A stretch of 64,000 nucleotides of DNA, taken from NCBI GenBank assembly GCA_001567485.1, contig JZRA01000142.1, positions 62,001 through 126,000 on the forward strand, written 5' to 3'. The notes beneath the pieces are model-generated. The model saw only the letters and a list, made by a program, of their open reading frames with translations, was not told the DNA's origin and made no database searches. Origin of the DNA: Chloroflexi bacterium OLB13 (GTDB taxonomy: Bacteria > Chloroflexota > Anaerolineae > Aggregatilineales > Phototrophicaceae). Below, piece after piece: positions 26,458-34,969 of the stretch. The first letter of the stretch is position 1. Each line of letters opens with the position of its first letter. A program made the position numbers and the translations under genes.

Positions 26458-27440
26458 CCGTGCGCGGCCGGATGTTCGGGCTAGTGCTGTTCCTCGTGCT
26501 GGCGGCCGTCTTGCCAGCGTGCGATCCGATGGCGCAGGTGGTCGAGCCGACCGTGCCGACTCCGACGCTGTCCGGCACGGCGACCGCGACACCGACCGCC
26601 ACCCTCAGCCCGACGCCACGGCCCACCGCTACGCCTGAACTCACCGCCACGCCGACCCCGTTCCCGTGCGACGAGGACGGGCTGGTCATCGACATCACCG
26701 ACAACCACAGCGAGACAGCCCGCGAGGACATCCCCTACACCGCGTATCTGCCGCCCTGTTACGGCTCGTCGTCGGCGCGGTTCCCGCTGCTGCTGCTGAT
26801 CGCGCCGGGGCCGGGCCGCCGCGATTTGATGGAGACCCTCAACCTGCCCGCGATCCTTGACGAAGGCATCCGGTCAGGTGCGTACCCGCCGGCGATCGTC
26901 GTCATCGCGGAGTTGGGCCGGCTCGGATCCCGCACGCAGTTCCCGCCGGATGCGTCGGCGTCGACGGTCATCAAAGATGAGCTGCTGCCGGCCATCCAGC
27001 GCGATTTCTGCGTGGTCGAACAGCGCACGTTCCGCGCCATTGGCGGATTCGGACAGGGCGGGTTCTGGGCGATACATACCGCGTTCACAGCGCCCGACCT
27101 GTTCAGCGTGATCGGCGGGCACAGCGCGGTGCTCGACAACAGCGTGCCGCCTGCCGAAAACCCGCTGGAGATCGCGCGTAACAGCACGATCTTGCCAAAC
27201 GCCAACTTCCGCATGTACTTCGACAACGGCGCGCCGGACGAAGCCGCGTCCAACGGCCTGCAGCTGCTCAGTGACCGGCTGACCGCGCGTCAAATCCCGC
27301 ACACGTACATCATCAACCCGGTGGGCCAAGCTGATGCCGAGTATTGGGCGTCGCACGTTGAGGAGTATCTTGAGTTCTACGGCCGGACATGGCCGCGGGA
27401 CTACGGCGTGCTGCCAGACTGCCGCGAGCCAAGCCCGTAG
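26454..27440 (+). CDS. esterase D-like lipoprotein lacking the nucleophile serine
   Basis: 328 residues from GTG 26454, which overlaps the translin-like stop by 4 nt (GTGA). Signal plus lipobox LPAC at about residue 23, then a Thr/Pro-rich linker (TPTLSGTATATPTATLSPTP), then an alpha/beta hydrolase domain of the esterase D/Fes type: YTAYLPPCYGSSSARFPLLLLIAPGPGR, VVIAELG, and GGFGQGGFWAIHTAF. In active relatives the last motif is GxSxGG; here the Ser position is Gly (residues about 197-203). A candidate histidine (WASHVEEYLEFYGR) remains. It is probably a binding or structural protein rather than an active esterase. Confidence 0.75.
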   Translation: MTVRGRMFGLVLFLVLAAVLPACDPMAQVVEPTVPTPTLSGTATATPTATLSPTPRPTATPELTATPTPFPCDEDGLVIDITDNHSETAREDIPYTAYLPPCYGSSSARFPLLLLIAPGPGRRDLMETLNLPAILDEGIRSGAYPPAIVVIAELGRLGSRTQFPPDASASTVIKDELLPAIQRDFCVVEQRTFRAIGGFGQGGFWAIHTAFTAPDLFSVIGGHSAVLDNSVPPAENPLEIARNSTILPNANFRMYFDNGAPDEAASNGLQLLSDRLTARQIPHTYIINPVGQADAEYWASHVEEYLEFYGRTWPRDYGVLPDCREPSP

Positions 27441-27448
27441 CGCAGCGG

Positions 27449-28111
27449 TTAGCCGCCTAACAGCCTGCCGAGCGCCTGCCCCCCCGCGAGCGCAGCGATC
27501 AGGAGCGCGGCGAAGTACACCACCGTAATGACGGTCATCACGTACCCGGCGATGATGAACACTCCGTCGCGCTGAAGCATCCCAAGCGCAAAGAACAGAA
27601 TCGCCAGCGCGGGCAGCGTGTTCGACAGCGGGATGAACCCGAACGGAAAGATCAGCAGCAGCGCGCTGAACGTCAGGACGAGGCCGTGTACGCGGTTGAC
27701 GATCGCGCTCCCAGTAAGCCGATGCAAGCGCGGGTGAACCACGCTGTCAAACCGGCTGAGCAGGCGTGCGCCGCGATCAAGCAGCGGAATTAAGCTGGCG
27801 GAGCTGAACTGCCGGCGCATGAGCGCTGCCGGAAACCACGGCACGCGGTTGGCGGTGATGCCGATTCCCAGCAGGATGATCGCCGCGCCGAAGACCGTGC
27901 TGACGCCGGGTATCGACACCGGAACGAGAAACGGCAGCGTCAAGAAGGCGCAGGATACCAGCATGCCCTGCTCACCGAGGCGCGCAAGAAGCTCCCGCAG
28001 CGACACCGTCTCATGGGTCAGGCCGGCCGCGACGTCGAGCAGTGTTTGGCCTAAGCCACCGGAGACATCCTGAAATTCGACATGGCTCTCGGCGTGCTCA
28101 TCCGGTGTCAT
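27449..28111 (-). CDS. ExoD-family membrane protein
   Basis: 220 residues. The ExoD pattern is clear: LRELLARLGEQGMLVSCAFLTLPFLVPVSIPGVSTVFGAAIILLG followed by GLVLTFSALLLIFPFGFIPLSNTLPALAILFFALGMLQRDG. ExoD was named for exopolysaccharide production in rhizobia; the molecular role is uncertain. ATG 28111 overlaps the stop of the DUF368 gene by 4 nt, giving coupling. Upstream in-frame sequence to 28279 lies within that gene. It converges with the preceding lipoprotein gene, with only 8 nt between stops. Confidence 0.85.
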   Translation of the reverse strand: MTPDEHAESHVEFQDVSGGLGQTLLDVAAGLTHETVSLRELLARLGEQGMLVSCAFLTLPFLVPVSIPGVSTVFGAAIILLGIGITANRVPWFPAALMRRQFSSASLIPLLDRGARLLSRFDSVVHPRLHRLTGSAIVNRVHGLVLTFSALLLIFPFGFIPLSNTLPALAILFFALGMLQRDGVFIIAGYVMTVITVVYFAALLIAALAGGQALGRLLGG

Positions 28112-29088
28112 TTCCGGGGCCTGACAAAGAGCCGCACAATCGGGTTGCCGCCACTGGATAGATGATCGAGCACGGTGACGATTGCGAACCCGAACACGAT
28201 CAGCACGATCACCATGAGGAGGCTGGGCGCGGCGCCGGCGGCTGTCATCGTATCGACGCCGGCGGCGGCTTCGATCCACACCTTGCGCAGCGATCCCAAC
28301 ATGAATCCGACCAGTGCGGCCAGTGTGATCGACCGGTAGTGGTGCAGTAGATAGCTCAGGACGCGGCTGAACAGCATGATGCCGATCACGCAGCCCAGCG
28401 CGAACACGATCAGCGGAAAGAAGTTGCGCTCAGTGACGAAGCTCAGCACGGTGCGATACTGCCCCAGCAGAACGAGGATGAACGAGCCGGAGATGCCGGG
28501 CAAGATCATCGCGACGATGGCAATCGCGCCGCTGACGAACAGGGTGAGCAGATCGTAGCTGGCCGCGCCGGCGGCTTCCGGCTCAGCGCCGGTTCCCAGC
28601 CCGCCGAGGCCGGTCAGCCAGAACGCGAACACCGCGCCGACGATCAACACGATCACCGTCAGCGGCGACCACCCGATCTTCGGCGCTACGGCGATGATCG
28701 ACGCCAGCACCAGCCCGCCGAACCACGCGAAGACGTACGTCGGCTGCGTCTCAAGCAACCCTTCCAGCACATGCGCGAGGGTGAACACGGCCGCGAGGAT
28801 GCCGATGCCGAGCGTGATGAGGAAGCGCAAGCTCACATGGTCGATGAACGCCCCGATCTTGCGCGCCAGAACAAGTCGCAGAGCGTCGAGGTTGAACGAC
28901 TTGATCGCATCAATCAGGGTGTCGTAGATGCCCATGATGAACGCAATCGTCCCGCCGGAAACGCCGGGGACGATGTCCGCCGACCCCATGAAGAAGCCGG
29001 TGATGAAGATGCGCAGGTATTGCAGCACCGTGCGCGGATGCCCCAATTGGCGCTCCGCTTCAATGACGTCTTGCGTTGTTTCGGGCAT
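28108..29088 (-). CDS. DUF368 membrane protein, probable polyprenyl-phosphate transporter (PopT type)
   Basis: 326 residues, about eight to nine membrane helices. The DUF368 signature GFFMGSADIVPGVSGGTIAFIMGIYDTLIDAI is near the N-terminus, and the inverted second half has VAMILPGISGSFILVLLGQY. DUF368 proteins (PopT), with DedA proteins (UptA), were recently described as undecaprenyl-phosphate flippases that recycle the lipid carrier for wall polymers. Coupling to an ExoD-like protein agrees with an envelope polysaccharide role. Confidence 0.88.
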   Translation of the reverse strand: MPETTQDVIEAERQLGHPRTVLQYLRIFITGFFMGSADIVPGVSGGTIAFIMGIYDTLIDAIKSFNLDALRLVLARKIGAFIDHVSLRFLITLGIGILAAVFTLAHVLEGLLETQPTYVFAWFGGLVLASIIAVAPKIGWSPLTVIVLIVGAVFAFWLTGLGGLGTGAEPEAAGAASYDLLTLFVSGAIAIVAMILPGISGSFILVLLGQYRTVLSFVTERNFFPLIVFALGCVIGIMLFSRVLSYLLHHYRSITLAALVGFMLGSLRKVWIEAAAGVDTMTAAGAAPSLLMVIVLIVFGFAIVTVLDHLSSGGNPIVRLFVRPRK

Positions 29089-29331
29089 GCGGCCTCCGAT
29101 TAGGGCTTGTGCATAACCGGCATATCATGCCTTAGGCCGAACAGGGCGTCAATCCTGCCTCTATCGGGTTGAGGAGTCGTAGGGATTCTTGCACTTTCTT
29201 TACTTTACTAAATGCTGAGCCTATGCTATCGTTCCGGCATCCACAGGTTGCGAACGGGGACACAGACATACTTGCTGTGTCTTTTGCTATTTCCGGCCAG
29301 TGGATTTTTCGAACTGTTGGAGTCGTAGGAT

Positions 29332-29804
29332 ATGTTTGAGCATTCGCAGTACCTCACGTTGGAAGGTCTCACACAGCTTGAGAACCGGCTCAATATGCTC
29401 AAAGAGGTTCGCCGTCCTGAAATCGCCGAACGCTGCGCCGTGCGATGGAAGAAGGCGGCGATCTGAGCGAAAATGCCGAGTACGAGGATGCCAAGAACGA
29501 ACAAGCCTTTATGGAAGGCGAGATTCAACGTCTTGAGGCGATCCTTGCCAGCGCACAAATTATCGAAGAAGGCGCGTCTAAGGGCATCGTCAGCGCCGGC
29601 TCACGCGTGACGATCGTCGAAAAAGGCTCTAAGGAACCGGAACTTTATATGCTCGTCGGCTCGGCCGAGGCTAACCCCAGCGAAGGCAAGATCAGCGTGG
29701 ACAGCCCGATGGGCCGCGCGCTGATGGGCCACAAGACCGGCGCGAAAGTGACCGTCAAGGCCCCCGACGGCGATTTCGTCGTCACGATCAAGAAAATCGA
29801 GTAG
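29332..29804 (+). CDS. greA: transcription elongation factor GreA, split by a frameshift
   Basis: ATG 29332 opens MFEHSQYLTLEGLTQLENRL and continues LKEVRRPEIAERC, then runs into a stop in that frame. The rest continues in another frame from 29445 (MEEGGDLSENAEYEDAKNEQAFMEGEI) to the stop at 29804. Inserting one base after 29432 restores ERLRRAMEEGGDLSENAEY, the exact GreA coiled-coil tip with its catalytic acidic residues. The C-terminal FKBP-like domain is intact (SPMGRALMGHKTGAKVTVKAP). GreA rescues backtracked RNA polymerase by stimulating transcript cleavage. In a gene this conserved a sequencing deletion is more likely than real loss. lysS follows 4 nt downstream. Confidence 0.85.
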
Positions 29805-29808
29805 CCGC

Positions 29809-31332
29809 ATGCCGTGGCAGCCGAATAAGCTGGAAGCCGAACGGCTGGAAAAGCTCCGTGAACTCGAAGCGCGCGGCGTCGCCGCTTATCCGGCGCGCGT
29901 ACGCCGCACGCATTCGGCAGCGCAGGCCATCGCCGCGTTCGAGGCCGCCGAAGCGCAGCCCGAACCCCCTACCGTCGAGGTCACGGTGTGCGGGCGTATC
30001 CGGCGTGTCAACATCAAGGGCAAACTCGCCTTCATGCACATTGAGGACGAGAGCGGCCGCGTTCAGCTGTTCCTGCGCATCAACGACTTGGGCGAGGACA
30101 CCTACGCGCTGATCGCCGACAAGCTGGTCGACACCGACGACTTCGTGCAGGCGACCGGCGAGATGATGCGCACCCGCGCGGGCGAAGTCAGCGTGTTGAC
30201 ACGCGAGTTCGTGCTGCTGGCGAAGTCGCTCAGCCCGCTGCCGGTCATCAAACAATCGGTGTTGGACGACGGCACGGTCGTCGAATACGGCGAGTTCAAC
30301 GACAAAGAGACGCGCTACCGGCAGCGTTACGCCGATCTGGCCGTCAACCGGTCGGTGCGCGATACGTTCGTGAAGCGGTCGCGCATCACGACCGCCTGCC
30401 GCCGGTTCCTCGACGACATCGGCTTTCTGGAAGTCGAGACGCCGGTGCTGCAGCCCATCTACGGCGGGGCGGCCGCGCGTCCGTTCACGACTCATCACAA
30501 CGAACTCGATCAACAGTTGTTTCTGCGCGTCAGCTTCGAGCTGTATCTCAAGCGGCTGTTGGTTGGCGGATATGACGGCGTGTACGAGATCGGCCGCGAC
30601 TTTCGCAACGAAGGCGTAAGCTTCAAGCACAACCCGGAATTCACGCAGCTCGAATTCTACAAGGCGTACATCGACTATCGCGGCGTGATGGAGATCACCG
30701 AGCGCATGGTGGCGTACGCGGCCGAATACGCGACGGGCAGCACGTTGATCGACTATCACGGCCAGCAGATCGAACTCAAGCCGCCGTGGCGCCGCGTCAC
30801 GATGCGCGACATCGTCAAGGAACACAGCGGCATCGACTATATGGACTACCCGACCGCCGAGCTGCTCGAAGGCGAAATCCGCCGGCGCGGGATGCAGGTC
30901 AAGCCGGGGCTGCCGTGGGGTAAGTTGATCGAGCACCTGTTCAGCGACTACGCCGAGCCTAAGCTGATCGCGCCGACCATCGTGCATGATTACCCGCGCG
31001 ACATCTCGCCGTTCGCCAAGCGCGTCGTGGGGGACGACCTGCACGTCGAACGGTTCGAGTTCTACATCGGCGGCATGGAGTTGGGCAACGCCTTCACCGA
31101 GCTGAACGACCCGCTCGATCAAGAACAGCGCTTCCTCGATATGGCGCAGACGTTCCGCGCCGGTGATGATGACGAGACCCCGCTGGACGAGGACTATCTG
31201 CGGGCGATGCGCTACGGCATGCCCCCCAACGGCGGGTTCGGCATGGGCCTCGACCGGCTGGCGATGGTGCTGCTCGATCAACCGTCGATCCGCGACGTCC
31301 TGCTCTTTCCGCACATGCGTGACCTCAAGTAG
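29809..31332 (+). CDS. lysS: lysyl-tRNA synthetase, class II
   Basis: 507 residues, normal length. N-terminal OB-fold anticodon domain (VTVCGRIRRVNIKGKLAFMHIEDESGRVQLFLR), then the class II catalytic core: motif 1 near FLDDIGFLEVETPVLQPIYGGAAARPF, motif 2 with IGRDFRNEGVSFKHNPEFTQLEFY, and motif 3 GFGMGLDRLAMVLLDQ. It charges tRNA-Lys. It starts 4 nt after greA, so greA-lysS form an operon, an order also seen in other bacteria. Confidence 0.97.
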   Translation: MPWQPNKLEAERLEKLRELEARGVAAYPARVRRTHSAAQAIAAFEAAEAQPEPPTVEVTVCGRIRRVNIKGKLAFMHIEDESGRVQLFLRINDLGEDTYALIADKLVDTDDFVQATGEMMRTRAGEVSVLTREFVLLAKSLSPLPVIKQSVLDDGTVVEYGEFNDKETRYRQRYADLAVNRSVRDTFVKRSRITTACRRFLDDIGFLEVETPVLQPIYGGAAARPFTTHHNELDQQLFLRVSFELYLKRLLVGGYDGVYEIGRDFRNEGVSFKHNPEFTQLEFYKAYIDYRGVMEITERMVAYAAEYATGSTLIDYHGQQIELKPPWRRVTMRDIVKEHSGIDYMDYPTAELLEGEIRRRGMQVKPGLPWGKLIEHLFSDYAEPKLIAPTIVHDYPRDISPFAKRVVGDDLHVERFEFYIGGMELGNAFTELNDPLDQEQRFLDMAQTFRAGDDDETPLDEDYLRAMRYGMPPNGGFGMGLDRLAMVLLDQPSIRDVLLFPHMRDLK

Positions 31333-31371
31333 CACGCTACAATCTGCCTGAAGGCCGATTTGGAGTAGCCC

Positions 31372-32499
31372 ATGCCACCCAGCCGAATCCCTGAGCTTCA
31401 GCCCGTCCTCGATGGGATGATTCAGGGTGTGCTGATCTTCGCGCCGGACGGCCGGTTGGTCAGCGAGAACCGCAGCGCGCGCGCGGTGCTGGCGGCCGAT
31501 CTGGTGGTGATTCGCGAAAGCGGCTTCGGGGCTGCCGCGTTTCTGCTCAATCAACAACTTCCTGACGACGCGCTCAAGCTGGAAGACGCGCGCCAGCAGG
31601 CGCTCAACGGCGGCAAGCCGGTGCGTATGCGTGCTATCCGCGCCGGAGAAACACAGCCCGTGGTCGTGTCGGTGATCGAAGGGCCGGACGGTCTGCTGTA
31701 CACCATGCTGGTATTCGAGACGACCGACTGGGCGCCGCTGAACGAGGCGCTCGGCAACTTCGGGCAGGAGCTGTCCAACTCGGTAGAGTCGGCCCGCGGC
31801 CATGCCGATCTGATCCAGCAGGTGATCGACCGGCTCAAGCCGGAAGAAGACGCCGCCACGCTGGCAAAACGGATCACCGGGTTCAACCGCATCATTCACA
31901 CGCACATGATCCGCGCCGACCGGCTGCTGGTGATGCTGGAACGATTGACGGCGGTGCGCACCGGCACCCTGCGCGATCAAATCCGCGCGCGGCGCAAGCG
32001 CGTCGATCTACCCCTTCTTATCGAGGATTTGCTCGAAGAGATCAATCAGGTCGCGATTGTCGACCCCGACACCGATTACGGGGACGTGCGCAGCCGCATT
32101 CACGTCTCGGTGGTCGACGACCTGCGCGCCGAGTGTTCGCCGGTGCATCTCACGCGTATCTTGCAGGACATTTTAGCCAACGCTATCATGTACAGCACGC
32201 CTGAGACCGCGATTCATCTCGTGGCGCAGCACAAACTCGCCGCCGTGCAAATCGACGTGATCGACGACGGAATCGGCATTCGCGAAAGCGAGCAAGACCG
32301 CGTTTTTGCGCCGTTCCGCCGCGCACGCCAACCGCAGGTCATCAGCGAGTTTGGCTACGGACTGAGTTTGTATTTGTGCAAGCAGGAGGTAGAGGCGATG
32401 AACGGCCGCATTTGGTTCGACAGCGTCGAAAACGCCGGCACGACTTTCAGCATCGTGCTGCCTGCCGCCGGTTCTAGTTCGGCCAAATCCGAGGCTTAA
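31372..32499 (+). CDS. histidine-kinase-like protein with PAS-like domain and altered H-box
   Basis: 375 residues, no membrane segment. The N-terminal ~110 residues resemble a PAS domain (ILIFAPDGRLVSENRSAR-type start). The segment where HisKA proteins have SHELRTPLxxIxGYADLI reads GQELSNSVESARGHADLI, so the phosphoacceptor His is Gln. The HATPase_c domain looks complete: N-box QDILANAIMYS, G1 DVIDDGIGI, F-box FAPFRRAR, G2 FGYGLSLYL. It can probably bind ATP but not autophosphorylate in the usual way. No response regulator is adjacent; it lies between lysS and a small membrane protein. Confidence 0.75.
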   Translation: MPPSRIPELQPVLDGMIQGVLIFAPDGRLVSENRSARAVLAADLVVIRESGFGAAAFLLNQQLPDDALKLEDARQQALNGGKPVRMRAIRAGETQPVVVSVIEGPDGLLYTMLVFETTDWAPLNEALGNFGQELSNSVESARGHADLIQQVIDRLKPEEDAATLAKRITGFNRIIHTHMIRADRLLVMLERLTAVRTGTLRDQIRARRKRVDLPLLIEDLLEEINQVAIVDPDTDYGDVRSRIHVSVVDDLRAECSPVHLTRILQDILANAIMYSTPETAIHLVAQHKLAAVQIDVIDDGIGIRESEQDRVFAPFRRARQPQVISEFGYGLSLYLCKQEVEAMNGRIWFDSVENAGTTFSIVLPAAGSSSAKSEA

Positions 32500-32586
32500 C
32501 CACGCCCGTCCGCCCCCTGCGTCCGTCCGGCTCACCTGCCGCGCTTCGTCCGCATTCGGGCGAGGCGCTTTGTTTTGGGAGCAAGT

Positions 32587-32802
32587 ATGGCTTTCGAGTT
32601 TATGACCCGTGAGGTCTGGGACGCGCTCATCATCGGCGCGCTGATCATCGGCGCGGCGCTGGCCGCCCTGCGGTTGTATACCGACTTCACGCGCCCTGAC
32701 GACGACCCCCTGCCTCCCTCCCGCGCCGATCAGCCGATCCGCCGCCGGCCCTCACAGCCCAAGACCCCGGCGGAGACTCATCATCCGGACTCTCAACCCT
32801 AA
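32587..32802 (+). CDS. small membrane protein
   Basis: 71 residues from ATG 32587, preceded by GGGAG. One membrane helix (WDALIIGALIIGAALAALRLY) is followed by a Pro/Arg-rich cytoplasmic-looking tail (PPSRADQPIRRRPSQPK). No family is recognised. It ends 11 nt before serS. Confidence 0.55.
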   Translation: MAFEFMTREVWDALIIGALIIGAALAALRLYTDFTRPDDDPLPPSRADQPIRRRPSQPKTPAETHHPDSQP

Positions 32803-32813
32803 GGACACTTTCC

Positions 32814-34220
32814 ATGCACGACATCACGGTCATTCGTGAAAAGCCCGATTTCGTGAAAGCCGAACTGCTGCGGCTGCAAGACGAACAAGCTGCTGGACGA
32901 ATCGATACGATCCTCGAACTCGACAAGCAGCGCCGGACGCTGCTGGCTCAGAGCGAAGCGATCCAGCAGCATCGCAACCGCCTGAACAAAGGCATCGGCC
33001 GCCTGCGCGGGGACAAATCGCTGGATGACGCCGCCCGTGCGCAGCGCGCCGGCCAGATCGTGGCGCTCATCGCCGCCGGGGACTACGCCGCTGCCGCCGA
33101 CGTCATCGAAGGAAACGGCAGCACCGCGCCCGCCGCGCCCGTCGAGTTCCAGACCCTGCTCGACGCGCTGGCCGGTATGGGCGACACGGTCAACGGCTAC
33201 AACGCGCAAATCCGCGAGATCGACGCTGCGCTGCAAGACAATCTGCTGTGGCTGCCCAACCTGCCGCACGAGTCGACTCCCTACGGCGCGAGCGACGAAG
33301 ACAACAAGCCGTGGCCGATGGAAGGCGATCTGCGCGAGTTCGACTTCGAGCCGAAGCCGCATTGGGATCTCGGCCCGGCGCTCGACATCATCGACTTTGA
33401 GCGCGGCGTCAAGATCGCTGGATCACGCGGGTACGTGCTCAAGGCGTGGGGCGCGCGGCTTCAGCGAGCGCTGACGAACCTGTTTCTCGACACCGCCCTC
33501 GCTAACGGCTACACCGAGTGCTACCTGCCGTTCTTCGTCAAGGAGGACATGATGGTTGGCGCGGGACAGTTCCCCAAGTTCCGCGACGTGGTGTATTTCG
33601 ACCCCGACGCTGACGTGTACATGCTGCCGACGGCCGAGGTGGCGATCACCAACCTGTACCGCGACGAAATCCTCGACGAGTCGGCGCTGACGATCAACAT
33701 GGTCGGCCATACCCCGTGCTTCCGCCGTGAACGGACGAGCGCCGGCCGTGACGTGCGCGGCATCAAGCGCGTGCATCAGTTCCAGAAGGTCGAGCTGTAC
33801 AAGTTCACTAAGCCGGAGGACAGCTACGACGAATTGGAGAATCTGATCGAGGACGCCGCCGGCATCCTGCGCGCGCTCAAACTGCCGTTCCGCCGGCTTG
33901 AAATCTGCACCGGCGACCTCGGCTTCAGCGCGACCAAGAAGTTCGATCTGGAGGTGTGGTCGCCCGGATGCGCCGAGTGGCTCGAAGTCAGCTCGTGCTC
34001 GAACACCGAGGCGTTTCAGGCCCGCCGCGCCAACGTGCGCTACCGGCCGGCGGGCGGCGGGCGTCCGCAGTTCGTCCATACGCTGAACGGCTCAGGGCTG
34101 GCCGCGCCGCGCGTGTTGATCGCCATTATGGAGACGTATCAGCGCGCAGATGGCAGCATCGAGATTCCGGAGGTGCTGCGCCCGTATGTGGGCGGCGCCA
34201 CCGAAATCCCGGCGCCATAG
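32814..34220 (+). CDS. serS: seryl-tRNA synthetase
   Basis: 468 residues, somewhat long because the N-terminal arm has an insertion around residue 95 (YAAAADVIEGNGSTAPAAP). The N-terminal antiparallel coiled coil that grips the tRNA-Ser long arm is visible (QRRTLLAQSEAIQQHRNRLN). The catalytic core has TAEVAITNLYRDEI, motif 2 FRRERTSAGRDVRGIKRVHQFQKVE, EVSSCSNTEAFQARRANVRYR and motif 3 HTLNGSGLAAPRVLIAIMETYQ. All class II features are present. Confidence 0.97.
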   Translation: MHDITVIREKPDFVKAELLRLQDEQAAGRIDTILELDKQRRTLLAQSEAIQQHRNRLNKGIGRLRGDKSLDDAARAQRAGQIVALIAAGDYAAAADVIEGNGSTAPAAPVEFQTLLDALAGMGDTVNGYNAQIREIDAALQDNLLWLPNLPHESTPYGASDEDNKPWPMEGDLREFDFEPKPHWDLGPALDIIDFERGVKIAGSRGYVLKAWGARLQRALTNLFLDTALANGYTECYLPFFVKEDMMVGAGQFPKFRDVVYFDPDADVYMLPTAEVAITNLYRDEILDESALTINMVGHTPCFRRERTSAGRDVRGIKRVHQFQKVELYKFTKPEDSYDELENLIEDAAGILRALKLPFRRLEICTGDLGFSATKKFDLEVWSPGCAEWLEVSSCSNTEAFQARRANVRYRPAGGGRPQFVHTLNGSGLAAPRVLIAIMETYQRADGSIEIPEVLRPYVGGATEIPAP

Positions 34221-34237
34221 TCGAATAGAGTCTACGC

Positions 34238-34969
34238 ATGCGCCGCTTCGGCCCGCTTGTCATCGCTGCCGCACTCGTGCTGCTCACGTTCGGGGCGTAT
34301 CGCCTCGCGGACGTGCTGCGCGCCGCGCCGCCGGTGATCGACGGGCCAAGCGGCAGCGTGCTGTACGCATCTGACTTCGAGATCGCGCCGGAGGAGTGGG
34401 ATACCTACGACGGCCGGCTCTCGGCGCGCATTACGGACGGCATCCTCAAGATCGACGTGGGTGACGTGGACAGCGCGCCGTTCGTGCCGACCCGCTGGTA
34501 CTTCGGCGACTTCGACGCGCAGGTGATCGCCGCGGCAGTCGGCGGGCCGCCGGTGAACGGCTACGGGATCGTGTTCCGCATGCGCGATGCCGGCGATTAC
34601 TACAGCTTCCTGATCAGCAGCGACGGCTACTACCGGGTCGCGCGCGCCATCGACGGAATCGAGCGCGAGATCAGCACGTGGATCCCGTCGGACGCGATCA
34701 ACGTCGAGTTCGGCAGCCCGAATGTACTTGGCGTGCGCGGCGTCGGCGATCAATTCACGTTCAGCATCAACGGCCAACCGGTCGAGCTGTGCCTGCCCGA
34801 CGATCCGGCCGGCCAAAGCACGTACTCCGCTGGCCGATGCTTCGGGACGATGACGCCTACGCTGATCGACGCGACCCACGCCGCCGGCCAGCTCGGCCTG
34901 ATCGCCGTGGCCGAGGACGAGCCGGACGTGTCCATTGTGTTCGATAATCTCGTGGTGACGATGCCGTGA
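34238..34969 (+). CDS. secreted or anchored beta-sandwich protein of unknown function
   Basis: 243 residues. An N-terminal hydrophobic segment (FGPLVIAAALVLLTFGAYRLA) is a signal or anchor. The remainder is rich in beta-strand patterns (YASDFEIAPEEWDTYDGRLSARITDGILKIDVGD, DFDAQVIAAAVGG, YGIVFRMRDAGDYYSFLISSDGYYRVAR, LGLIAVAEDEPDVSIVFDNLVV). This resembles the concanavalin-like/DUF1080-type jelly-roll domains that bind carbohydrates. No catalytic residues can be assigned. Its stop overlaps the mtaB start by 4 nt. Confidence 0.65.
   Translation: MRRFGPLVIAAALVLLTFGAYRLADVLRAAPPVIDGPSGSVLYASDFEIAPEEWDTYDGRLSARITDGILKIDVGDVDSAPFVPTRWYFGDFDAQVIAAAVGGPPVNGYGIVFRMRDAGDYYSFLISSDGYYRVARAIDGIEREISTWIPSDAINVEFGSPNVLGVRGVGDQFTFSINGQPVELCLPDDPAGQSTYSAGRCFGTMTPTLIDATHAAGQLGLIAVAEDEPDVSIVFDNLVVTMP

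Noticed and set aside
29425-29450. Programmed ribosomal frameshift in greA
   Set aside because: No slippery heptamer or downstream pseudoknot is visible, and greA is not known to be regulated that way; a missing base is simpler.
29788-31980. 730-codon open frame on the minus strand over lysS
   Set aside because: Antisense to a certain lysS gene; GC-rich codon bias keeps the complementary frame open.
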